From: an uncultured Clostridia bacterium
Lineage (GTDB): Bacteria > Bacillota > Clostridia > Lachnospirales > Bianqueaceae
Length of the DNA: 24,560 nt
Assembly (NCBI GenBank): GCA_937892735.1
Contig: CALBGL010000095.1
Span: 1 to 24,560 of the forward strand
Direction of reading: 5' to 3'
In this document: positions 8,226 to 15,241 of the stretch, one piece after another
Numbering within the stretch: the stretch's first letter is position 1
Layout: each line of letters starts with the position of its first letter
Notes under the pieces: model-generated
Databases searched by the model: none
What the model was told of the DNA's origin: nothing
Seen by the model: the letters and a program-made list of their open reading frames with translations, nothing else
Translations under genes and position numbers: made by a program

Positions 8226-8267
8226 AAAAACCCGGCGTTTTGCTCTATTTTCGAAGCAAAACGCCGG
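8226..8267 (-). terminator. Intrinsic terminator of the sugar ABC operon
   Basis: A perfect 13-bp stem, CCGGCGTTTTGCT (8232-8244) with 8255-8267, has a 10-nt loop. Read on the minus strand it is followed by TTTTT (8226-8230). It lies about 56 nt beyond the stop of the second substrate-binding protein gene and faces the plus-strand terminator at 8157-8193. Confidence 0.85.
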
Positions 8268-8323
8268 ATCTTTGACGATACTGAGCGACAGCACCGCTCC
8301 ATCATCCATTACAAGAAATATGC

Positions 8324-9979
8324 CTATCGCGCCAGATACCGATCATATGCCGCCTGTTTCGCAGCCAACACCTCATCCATACCCAATGAACGCATCTGCG
8401 CGACAAAACCGTCCCAATCCTCCATGCTCTGCGTTCCCAAGATAAACCGCATGATGTTTTCCTGAGCGAAGGTTTCAATATCAATATATTTGTTGGTGAT
8501 CAGATCGGATTCTTCCGTCGTCTGCGTAACCGCTGGATAGAAATGCGCATCCATCTCATTATCTGACCAGATCTTGACAGCCTCTTTATTGTACTCTGTC
8601 TGGAACAACCTGGATCCCTGCTGTGGAAAAGCCCAATGCGAATTGTAAGTAAATCCGGAAAGAATATCTTTCGGTTCATCCGCAATCTCCGCATTGTTCA
8701 GAATGAAATCCGTGAAACCCGCAAATTCTCCATTCTCATCCACTGTATAGGTGATTCCTTCCTGCCCGTAAGCTGTCAAATATTGTCCTTCTTGGCTGAA
8801 CAGATAATCACACCAACGCATGGCTAAATCCTGCTTGTCTCCGGGAGAAACCGCGTGCGCAAAGCTTCCATCATACTTTGATGTAAAATGGCCAAAAAGC
8901 CGTGTATCTCCCTCATTCAATACCGCCGTCTGCAAGGGTACCGCGTCAAAGGAAGTGCCTTCATTGGCCGCCATCCCGGTTTCAATATTGCCGATCTGCT
9001 GAATTGATAATCCTGACTCTTCATTCGCAAACTTTGCCTGTACCGTAGACTTATCTACCGTCGCGAAGTCCGGATCCAGAAGTCCTTCTGCGTACCAGTC
9101 CGCCATCTGCTGTACGAACTGACGATATCCTTCCTCCATAGGTCCAAATTTAACCGTACCATCCATGATATAGAACGGAAACGTAACGCCCCAAGCGGAT
9201 GTAAGCGCCGACGAAGCATATTCCAGCCAGAGCCAGCGCGCCTCGAATGTCAAGCCCGAGGTACAGCCATATACCTCCTTAAATGTTAGCAGCGCGTTTG
9301 TCCACTCGTCGATCGTCTCGGGGATTTCCAGATTCTGTTCCTCCAACCAGTCGGCTCGAATGACAGGCCCTGTCGCGACATTCCCCATGCCCTCGCAGTC
9401 CTGTATAAAGGGGAAACAGTAATACTCACCGTCGTCATTGACTACAAGCTTCTTAATATCCGGATTCTCTTCCATATAAGCCAACAGATTCGGCATATTT
9501 TCCTCATGTTCGCTCAAATTGATAATCAGTCCATCTTCCAGCGCGCCCGCGGGCCCCCCTGGATGGGTAATCCAGTTCACACGCCATATATCCGGGTATT
9601 CGCCTGATGAGATCAACAGCATCGTCGATTCCGATGTGGCTAAAGGATCCGAGACTGAACCAATAAAATCCAGCTGGATCCCTGTCGCTTCCTCCAAGGC
9701 ATTCCAATAATAATACGATTTTCCATCGATCGTGGTATAATCCGGTACGTCCTCCGGCAAGAAATCTTCCTTATTGATGGAAAGCGTAACCCGCGATCCG
9801 TCTTCCGCCGGCGGTACGGGATACGAAAATTCCTCTTCTTCGCTTCCCCGCGATTCCGCCGCAGAAGATGACTCTGTGATGGATGAATTCCCGGCTGCGG
9901 ACTCTTCTGACGTGGTTCCACACCCCATCATGCCGCCTACTAAAATCACGGCTAGTATTATCGATATTATTTTTTTCAT
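8324..9979 (-). CDS. Extracellular substrate-binding lipoprotein of a sugar ABC importer (second copy)
   Basis: A 551-residue lipoprotein: MKKIISIILAVILVGG signal, lipobox MMGC with lipidated Cys20, then a Ser/Glu-rich linker to about residue 50 and a large solute-binding fold of the LplA/family 1 type. It is a close paralogue of the protein at 12069-13748: both share GEYPDIWRVNWITHPGGP / GEYPDVWRINWITHPGGP, DPDFA-VDKSTV-AK and the C-terminal motif AAKQAAYDR. The ATG at 9979 is preceded by GGAGGT (9988-9993) 8 nt upstream; an upstream in-frame extension runs through the leader and is not real. The gene is last in the operon, 168 nt after the permease, behind a structured leader. It would deliver an oligosaccharide to the two permeases. 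The ligand is not predictable, and it may differ from that of the first copy. Confidence 0.88.
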   Translation of the reverse strand: MKKIISIILAVILVGGMMGCGTTSEESAAGNSSITESSSAAESRGSEEEEFSYPVPPAEDGSRVTLSINKEDFLPEDVPDYTTIDGKSYYYWNALEEATGIQLDFIGSVSDPLATSESTMLLISSGEYPDIWRVNWITHPGGPAGALEDGLIINLSEHEENMPNLLAYMEENPDIKKLVVNDDGEYYCFPFIQDCEGMGNVATGPVIRADWLEEQNLEIPETIDEWTNALLTFKEVYGCTSGLTFEARWLWLEYASSALTSAWGVTFPFYIMDGTVKFGPMEEGYRQFVQQMADWYAEGLLDPDFATVDKSTVQAKFANEESGLSIQQIGNIETGMAANEGTSFDAVPLQTAVLNEGDTRLFGHFTSKYDGSFAHAVSPGDKQDLAMRWCDYLFSQEGQYLTAYGQEGITYTVDENGEFAGFTDFILNNAEIADEPKDILSGFTYNSHWAFPQQGSRLFQTEYNKEAVKIWSDNEMDAHFYPAVTQTTEESDLITNKYIDIETFAQENIMRFILGTQSMEDWDGFVAQMRSLGMDEVLAAKQAAYDRYLAR

Positions 9980-9994
9980 TGTGTGTGACCTCCA

Positions 9995-10117
9995 TAAGGA
10001 TTCTTCTTTTTTTCTTGAATCCCTTACGCAAAGCGGTGTACCTAAACTCCATACACCACCCCTCATGCATTCATTCGCCCGCAAGGAACTGGTGACGGAT
10101 GCATACGAGTACACCGC
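9995..10117 (-). promoter_or_regulatory. Structured leader upstream of the second binding-protein gene
   Basis: In the minus-strand transcript a perfect 9-bp pairing joins GCGGTGTAC (complement of 10109-10117) to GTACACCGC (complement of 10033-10041), enclosing 67 nt that contain two further ATGCAT palindromes able to pair with each other. A second hairpin (10017-10026 with 9995-10003, nine pairs and one bulged base) ends directly upstream of the GGAGGT ribosome site. There is no T run, so this is not a plain terminator. It may be an mRNA-stability or translation-control structure. I do not recognise a known riboswitch. Confidence 0.4.
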
Positions 10118-10147
10118 CTGTATTCTGCTTCAATTGTAATAAAAACC

Positions 10148-11023
10148 TTATCCTTTCAACGAACCAATCATAATACCGCCTACAAAATATTTCTGCAGGA
10201 ACGGATAGATACAAAGGATCGGCACCGTGGAAACGATCACCATCGCGCCCTTGATACTTTCCACCACCTGCTGATACTCCGCGTCCTGTTCATCCACATC
10301 CAGGTTGGAACCCTGAATCAGCATATCCTTCAGGATCAGCTGCAGTGTCCATTTTGAACGATCCTGCAAATAGATCATCGCATTAAAGTATGTATTCCAG
10401 TGACCAACCCCGTAATACAACACCATGACGGCCATGGCCGGCAATGACAATGGGATAAAGATTTTAAACAGAATCGTGCCATGGCTTCCGCCATCGATAA
10501 ATACGGACTCCACCAGACTTTCCGGTATCGTCGCGAAATAAGACCGCAGTAGAATCATGTTATACGTCGAAATCGCTCCCGGAATAATAATGGACCATAG
10601 CGTGTCATACATACCCAGTGTGCGAACCAGCAAGAACGAAGGTACCATGCCGCCGCTGAAATACATCGTGATCAGAATCAGAACCATCACTGGCTTATGC
10701 CAAAGCGCGTTCTTTCGTGTCAGGAAATAGGCGCCGATCGCGGTCAGGGTCAGATTAAAACACAGACCTACCACAATCGTAAACAGCGTATTTTTATATC
10801 CTGTCCATACCTCAGCTTTTCCCATGACCCAGCTATACGCATAGGTGCTGAATCCCTGCGGGGAAAGCAATATACCTCGATGTTTACTCAGCGCAATAGG
10901 ATCGCTCAAAGATACAAAGATCTCGTATACCATCGGATACAGCATGATTAAAGAGAGGAACACCAGCAAGATTGTATTAAAAACCGTAAAGATGCGTTCT
11001 CCGGCCGTCTTTCTTTCTACCAT
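10148..11023 (-). CDS. Sugar ABC transporter permease, LplC/YtcP type
   Basis: A 291-residue inner-membrane permease with about six helices. The cytoplasmic coupling loop is present in altered form, ESVFIDGGSHGTILFKIFIP, where the usual EAA reads ESV and the Gly is kept. MVPSFLL, the ending GGIMIGSLKG and the long extracytoplasmic insert before it are typical of the LplC subgroup of CUT1 systems. It forms the channel with the permease encoded 17 nt upstream (11041-11988). An AAGGGAGGGG stretch precedes the ATG. The ATPase is not encoded here; CUT1 importers of this type often share a general MsmK-like ATPase. Confidence 0.9.
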   Translation of the reverse strand: MVERKTAGERIFTVFNTILLVFLSLIMLYPMVYEIFVSLSDPIALSKHRGILLSPQGFSTYAYSWVMGKAEVWTGYKNTLFTIVVGLCFNLTLTAIGAYFLTRKNALWHKPVMVLILITMYFSGGMVPSFLLVRTLGMYDTLWSIIIPGAISTYNMILLRSYFATIPESLVESVFIDGGSHGTILFKIFIPLSLPAMAVMVLYYGVGHWNTYFNAMIYLQDRSKWTLQLILKDMLIQGSNLDVDEQDAEYQQVVESIKGAMVIVSTVPILCIYPFLQKYFVGGIMIGSLKG

Positions 11024-11040
11024 CTCATACCCCTCCCTTC

Positions 11041-11988
11041 TCAGAACAGACTGGTTTCTGTCACCTTACGGCTCACGCCATTAGCGATCAGAACCAATAC
11101 GAAATTCACAATCGAATTGAACAGACCTACTGCTGTAGAAAAGCTGTAATCTCCATCCAGAAGGCCTCGACGATAGGTATAGGTCGAGATTACATCGGCT
11201 GTCTCATAGATTGCCTGATTATACAGAAGCAGGATCTTCTCATGTCCGACGCTCATCATGCCGCCAACCTTCATGATCAGAAGAATCACGATTGTGGGTT
11301 TAATCGCGGGCAACGTAATATGCCAGATTCTGCGGAAACGGCCCGCGCCATCGAGCGCCGCCGCCTCATGCAGCTCCAGATCCACTCCCGTGATCGCGGC
11401 CAAATAAATGATGCTGTCCCATCCGATTCCCTGCCAGATTCCCGTTGCCACATAGATGGTCCGAAAATACTGCGGGTACTGCAGATACGGAGTTGGCGTT
11501 CCTCCGAAAATCCCAAAGATCTGATTGAACAGACCATCCGTTAAACAGAACTGTTTGATCATACCGCAGATTACCACGGTAGAAATGAAGTGTGGAAAAT
11601 AGGTCAGCGTCTGTACGGTCCGCTTGAAAATCCGATTCTTGACCTCATTCATCAAAAGAGCCAGCAGAATCGGCGCCGGGAACCCAAACAAAATACTGTA
11701 AAAACTGATCAACAGCGTATTTCGTACGGTTCTTGTGAAATACATGGAGTTGAAGAAATTCAAGAAATGTTCAAACCCGTAGTTATCTGCCCATTCACTT
11801 CCAAAAATACCAAAATTCGGCTTATAATCCTTGAACGCGATGATGATACCGCCCATGGGTCCATAACAAAAGATAATATAATACGCTAATACCGGAAGCA
11901 CCAGCAGGTACAGCAGATAATTGCGTTTAAAGTCCTGCACAAAAATATGTCCAAAACTCTTTTTTTTCTTTTTGGCAGAAGATGCCAT
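11041..11988 (-). CDS. Sugar ABC transporter permease, LplB/YteP type
   Basis: A 315-residue permease with a Lys-rich cytoplasmic N terminus (AKKKKKSFG), six predicted membrane helices and a canonical EAA loop, EAAALDGAGRFRRIWHITLP, which docks the ATPase. FCYGPMGGIIIAFKDYKPNFG and WADNYGFEHF are characteristic of the LplB subgroup for complex oligosaccharides. GGAGGG (11996-12001) sits 7 nt before the ATG. It lies 80 nt after the first binding-protein gene, across a strong hairpin, and 17 nt before its partner permease. Confidence 0.92.
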   Translation of the reverse strand: MASSAKKKKKSFGHIFVQDFKRNYLLYLLVLPVLAYYIIFCYGPMGGIIIAFKDYKPNFGIFGSEWADNYGFEHFLNFFNSMYFTRTVRNTLLISFYSILFGFPAPILLALLMNEVKNRIFKRTVQTLTYFPHFISTVVICGMIKQFCLTDGLFNQIFGIFGGTPTPYLQYPQYFRTIYVATGIWQGIGWDSIIYLAAITGVDLELHEAAALDGAGRFRRIWHITLPAIKPTIVILLIMKVGGMMSVGHEKILLLYNQAIYETADVISTYTYRRGLLDGDYSFSTAVGLFNSIVNFVLVLIANGVSRKVTETSLF

Positions 11989-12013
11989 CTTGTAACCCTC
12001 CTATCTGTTTTGA

Positions 12014-12050
12014 ATATAGCGAGAGGCCTGCTACAGGCCTCCAGCTATAT
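12014..12050 (-). promoter_or_regulatory. Hairpin between the first binding-protein gene and the permeases
   Basis: A two-part stem: ATATAGC (12014-12020) with 12044-12050, and GAGGCCTG (12023-12030) with CAGGCCTC (12034-12041), separated by a 2x2 internal loop and closed by a CTA loop. No T run follows on the minus strand, so it should not terminate fully. Such structures after binding-protein genes are known to protect the upstream mRNA and keep the binding protein in excess over the permeases; that role here is inferred. Confidence 0.6.
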
Positions 12051-12068
12051 CCATATCTGTTTTCGCGT

Positions 12069-13748
12069 TTATCTGCTCATGAAACGATCATAAGCCGCCT
12101 GCTTTGCAGCAATGACTTCATCAATCCCCAGGCCGCGGATCTGATCCGCGAAAGAATCCCAGTTATCCATGCTGTCTGTTCCCAGAATGAAACGCATGAT
12201 ACCTTCCTGCACAAAGGTTTCAATATCGCTATAGGCTGTAGCAATCAGATCTGCTTCATCCTCAGTATGAGTCACCGTCGGATAATAGTACGCACTCATA
12301 TTGCTCTTCCAATCTTCCAGCGCTTTATTCACAAAATCCGTATTGAAGTAGCTGTGAACTTCCGGCATCTGCGGATATCCCCAGTTCGTCTTCCATCCGA
12401 AATTATAGACAATCCCACTCGGAGTATCTTCCGTCTCGGTATTATTCATAACCAGGTCTGTGAAGTTCTTCCAATTGCCGTCTTCGTCCGCTTCCCAGGT
12501 GATCCCCTCGGTACCAAAGCTGGTCAGCTTACGGCCGGCATCGCTGTACAGATAGTCGCACCAGCGAAGCGCCATCTCCTGATTCTCTCCCGGAGATACG
12601 GAATGCATGAAACCGCCGTTAAACTTCGCGTTGAAGTGTCCAAATTCGATGGAATCACCCTCGTTCATCACCATCGGAGGAACGGTATCGCATTCAAAGG
12701 GATCTCCGCCTTCATTCGCGGTGATACCATTCTCAATATCGCCGGCATGCATGATGACCGCGCCATATTCGGAATTCGCCCATTTTGCCTTGACAGTACT
12801 CTTATCCACGCTCGCAAAATCAGGATCCAGAAGCCCCGCCGCATACCAGTCGGACAGCTGCTGAATGAATTGCTTATACCCCTCATCCAGTACGCCATAC
12901 TGTACCTTGCCATCACGAATATAGAATCCATAGATAGTATCATACGCGTTCGACAGGTTTGCCGCGGAATTCTCAAGCCACAGCCAACGAGCCTCAAAGC
13001 TCAGACCACCCTTGCCCATATCCTTGAAAGCCTGCAGCGCTTCTGTCCATTCTGCGACGGTGGAGGGCAGCTCCAGGCCGGCTTCTTCCAGCCAATCCGT
13101 ACGGAAGCCCGCGCCAAGTCCGCACTCTCCATCCTCTTCGATCTCAATCATGTACGGGAAACAATACATATCACCATCATCATTAATAACCTGCTTTTTC
13201 ACATCTGGACGCTCATCATAATAAGCGAAAAGGTTGGGACAAGAAGATGCATACTCGCTCAGATTCAAAATCAGTCCATCTGCTAACGCCCCGGTAGGTC
13301 CGCCGGGATGTGTGATCCAGTTGATCCGCCATACATCCGGATACTCGCCGGATACAATCAGAAGGTTGGCTGCCTCTGTTGTCGCCTGAGGATTTGACGA
13401 AGATCCAATCCAATCTACATGGATGCCGGTAACTTCTTCCAGCGCATCTGGGTAATAATAGGATTTTCCGTCAATCATGGTGTATTCTGCTACATCCTCA
13501 CGGACGAAATCATCCTTATTCATTGTGATGGTTACTTTGGAACCATCCGCGTTTGGCGCAACAGGATAGGAAAACTCCGCTGTCTCAGCCTGGCTTTCTT
13601 CCTCATCCGAGGCCGCGCTGTCTCCTGACGCGCTGCTGCCGCCTGTGCTGCTATCTTGCGCCTGCGAGCTATTGCCGCCATCGCTGCCGCATCCCAATGC
13701 GCCAACGACGAGAATCAACGCCAGAAGCAATGAAACTAACTTTTTCAT
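12069..13748 (-). CDS. Extracellular substrate-binding lipoprotein of a sugar ABC importer (first copy)
   Basis: A 559-residue lipoprotein with signal MKKLVSLLLALILVVG, lipobox ALGC (Cys20), a long Gly/Ser/Glu-rich linker to about residue 58, and a solute-binding fold of the LplA type. It opens the operon and is paralogous along its whole length to the protein at 8324-9979, including the tyrosine-rich GKSYYYPDALEE and the C-terminal AAKQAAYDRFMSR. AGGGGGT lies about 10 nt before the ATG. A near-consensus sigma-A promoter (13802-13830) drives it. The strong promoter, first position and following hairpin all fit the high expression expected of a binding protein. The likely ligand is an oligosaccharide; nothing in the window proves which. 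Confidence 0.9.
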   Translation of the reverse strand: MKKLVSLLLALILVVGALGCGSDGGNSSQAQDSSTGGSSASGDSAASDEEESQAETAEFSYPVAPNADGSKVTITMNKDDFVREDVAEYTMIDGKSYYYPDALEEVTGIHVDWIGSSSNPQATTEAANLLIVSGEYPDVWRINWITHPGGPTGALADGLILNLSEYASSCPNLFAYYDERPDVKKQVINDDGDMYCFPYMIEIEEDGECGLGAGFRTDWLEEAGLELPSTVAEWTEALQAFKDMGKGGLSFEARWLWLENSAANLSNAYDTIYGFYIRDGKVQYGVLDEGYKQFIQQLSDWYAAGLLDPDFASVDKSTVKAKWANSEYGAVIMHAGDIENGITANEGGDPFECDTVPPMVMNEGDSIEFGHFNAKFNGGFMHSVSPGENQEMALRWCDYLYSDAGRKLTSFGTEGITWEADEDGNWKNFTDLVMNNTETEDTPSGIVYNFGWKTNWGYPQMPEVHSYFNTDFVNKALEDWKSNMSAYYYPTVTHTEDEADLIATAYSDIETFVQEGIMRFILGTDSMDNWDSFADQIRGLGIDEVIAAKQAAYDRFMSR

Positions 13749-13801
13749 GTTGGTTTTACCCCCTATATTTGATTGCTTGCGTTTATGACAAGCTATATCT
13801 A

Positions 13802-13830
13802 ATTTTAATTGTTATTGTATAAATTGTCAA
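13802..13830 (-). promoter_or_regulatory. Sigma-A promoter of the sugar ABC operon
   Basis: On the minus strand a perfect TTGACA (13825-13830) and TAAAAT (13802-13807) are 17 bp apart, giving a start near 13795 and an untranslated leader of about 46 nt. The leader contains a short inverted repeat, GCTTG and CAAGC, just after the start point, which could be an operator. I do not see a CcpA (cre) site. Confidence 0.8.
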
Positions 13831-13927
13831 CGAATCTTTTTCAGAATCTTATTTTCTACTTCATTTTTGTCATTTTATCCAATTTCCATCGATTATTTTT
13901 ATGCATTTTAACATCATTTCCTTGAAC

Positions 13928-13959
13928 AAAAAACATCGGTTTTGAAACCGATGTTTTTT
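13928..13959 (-). terminator. Intrinsic terminator after the PFL-activating enzyme gene
   Basis: AAAAAACATCGGT (13928-13940) pairs with its complement ending at 13959, with a short loop around 13943-13944. On the minus strand the 3' arm ends in six T. The stop codon of the activase gene (13958-13960) is embedded in the 5' arm, so translation runs into the terminator. The arms are symmetrical, so it could also work on the plus strand. Confidence 0.82.
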
Positions 13960-14707
13960 ACGATTGTCTAAAATGTCTCTTAATTCCTTCGATAATACAA
14001 TTTCTCGCCTGAATAGCCGCTTCTTTTGTTAGCGCAGGCGTATCCCCTAACGGATAGGAGATTCCCAGCTTCTCATACTTCTCCTTTCCCATCGTATGGT
14101 ATGGAAGAACATCCAACGCCTTCATATTATCCAGCTCTGCCAGGAATTCTCCCAATTTATGAAGCCACTTCGGATCATCCGTAATTCCGGGCACAACCAC
14201 ATGACGAATCCAGACGGGAATCTTCTGGTCTCGCAGATACCTGGCAAACGCAAGAATATTCCGATTGGAATGTCCTGTCAATTTTCGATGCTCTTCCTCA
14301 TCAATATGCTTGATATCCAACAGAACCAGGTCGGTCGCATGCAGCAGCGGATCCACTTTCTCTGGATGCATAGGATCAAAAAGAATGCCCGACGTGTCGA
14401 GCGCCGTATGAACGCCCTCTTTTTGGGCGAGTTCGAACAAATGTGTCACAAATTCCTGCTGCAGCATGGGTTCTCCGCCACTGACTGTCAGACCGCCGTT
14501 TTTCAGAAAGGGCCGATACTTCCCGATCTCACTGATGATTTCCTCCGCACTCTTCGCTTTTCCTTTTCCTATCCCCCAGGAATCCGGATTATGACAGTAC
14601 AGGCATCGCATGGGACATCCCTGCATAAAGACCACGTATCGAATCCCAGGGCCATCTACCGTTCCAAAAGATTCCGTCGAATGTATATAACCGGCTAACT
14701 CTGCCAT
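13958..14707 (-). CDS. pflA: Pyruvate formate-lyase activating enzyme (radical SAM)
   Basis: A 249-residue radical SAM enzyme that installs the glycyl radical on PFL using S-adenosylmethionine and a [4Fe-4S] cluster. The cluster motif is CPMRCLYC (Cys31, Cys35, Cys38), preceded by the PflA hallmark STESFGTVDGPGIRYVVFMQG; GLTVSGGEPMLQ is the SAM-binding GGE motif. The length matches the E. coli enzyme (about 246). AGGAGG sits about 8 nt before the ATG. It lies 63 nt downstream of the radical-subunit gene on the same strand but across an intrinsic terminator, so its expression depends on read-through or an unseen promoter. Its target here must be the small separate subunit that carries the radical glycine. 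Confidence 0.95.
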   Translation of the reverse strand: MAELAGYIHSTESFGTVDGPGIRYVVFMQGCPMRCLYCHNPDSWGIGKGKAKSAEEIISEIGKYRPFLKNGGLTVSGGEPMLQQEFVTHLFELAQKEGVHTALDTSGILFDPMHPEKVDPLLHATDLVLLDIKHIDEEEHRKLTGHSNRNILAFARYLRDQKIPVWIRHVVVPGITDDPKWLHKLGEFLAELDNMKALDVLPYHTMGKEKYEKLGISYPLGDTPALTKEAAIQARNCIIEGIKRHFRQS

Positions 14708-14722
14708 GAAATACGCCTCCTC

Positions 14723-14761
14723 ATAATAAAATAAAGGACTGCCGCAAATTCGCGACAGCCC
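14723..14761 (-). terminator. Intrinsic terminator between the PFL radical subunit and pflA
   Basis: GCGACAGCCC (14752-14761) pairs with GGACTGCCGC (14736-14745) as a 10-bp stem with two G-U pairs and a 6-nt loop. On the minus strand it is followed by a T-rich tract (TTTATTTTATT). It probably limits how much PFL transcript continues into pflA. Confidence 0.7.
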
Positions 14762-14770
14762 CTATACGCT

Positions 14771-15010
14771 TCAAATACTCTGATGGAACGTTCTAGAGAT
14801 GACGTCGTCCTGCTGCTCTTTCGTCAGCTTGTTGAAGTTCACCGCATATCCGGAGACGCGAATCGTCAGCTGCGGATATTTCTCCGGATGCTTTTGGGCA
14901 TCGATCAGTGTCTCCCGATTCAGGACATTGACATTCAGGTGATGTCCCCCCTTTTCTACATAACCATCTAATAATTCCACCAAATTATCTACTTGCTTCT
15001 GGGCATCCAT
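14771..15010 (-). CDS. grcA: Separate glycyl-radical subunit of pyruvate formate-lyase (GrcA-like)
   Basis: A 79-residue protein equal to the C-terminal radical domain of PFL: GGHHLNVNVLNRE, EKYPQLTIRVSGYAVNF and LTKEQQDDVISRTFHQSI. Gly54 in RVSGYAV is the radical glycine, equivalent to Gly734 of E. coli PFL. Stand-alone proteins of this kind (GrcA/YfiD) rescue oxygen-cleaved PFL in other bacteria. Here the neighbouring PFL core ends before this domain, so the small protein must be an obligatory second subunit. Two ATGs are in frame: 15016 is only 1 nt from GGAGGG (15018-15023), while 15010 is 7 nt away, so I choose 15010. The ribosome site overlaps the stop of the 72-residue ORF upstream, which indicates translational coupling. 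Confidence 0.9.
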   Translation of the reverse strand: MDAQKQVDNLVELLDGYVEKGGHHLNVNVLNRETLIDAQKHPEKYPQLTIRVSGYAVNFNKLTKEQQDDVISRTFHQSI

Positions 15011-15022
15011 TTCCATTCCCTC

Positions 15023-15241
15023 CTATTCCTGTTCCTCATCATCAATTCCCCGATGCAGGGTAGGAATCCGGCACGCCTGATCCCCACCCATGCATTCAGT
15101 ACTGCGTGTTGTCTCGACCTGTACAGGCCCTGAAACATCATCGACCTGCACTCTCACATGCTGACTGCCGCCCTGCATCATCTGATCCAGCATGGCCGCC
15201 ATCCGTCTGGCGGCTTCCAGCTCTGTCAAATGCTCACTCAT
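15023..15241 (-). CDS. Unrecognised 72-residue protein between the two PFL subunits
   Basis: I do not recognise this protein. It starts at ATG 15241, overlapping the PFL-core stop by 8 nt, with AGGAGG about 7-8 nt upstream, and its TAG lies within the ribosome site of the radical-subunit gene. This tight packing argues strongly that it is translated. Visible parts are an N-terminal amphipathic helix (LTELEAARRMAAMLDQMM), then GGSQHVRVQVDD, a Val/Thr-rich stretch with two cysteines in TECMGGDQAC, and an acidic tail. GGSQHVRVQV faintly resembles GGHHLNVNV at the start of the PFL radical domain, so it could be a derived piece of that domain or a spacer or chaperone subunit. No membrane segment or signal is present. 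Confidence 0.7.
   Translation of the reverse strand: MSEHLTELEAARRMAAMLDQMMQGGSQHVRVQVDDVSGPVQVETTRSTECMGGDQACRIPTLHRGIDDEEQE

Noticed and set aside
10120..10160. Separate promoter for the second binding-protein gene
   Set aside because: TACAAT with an upstream TTGAAA gives only a 15-bp spacer; too weak to call.
11982..13286. Plus-strand 434-codon frame opposite the first binding-protein gene
   Set aside because: It is antisense to a clear lipoprotein gene with promoter, ribosome site and family motifs.
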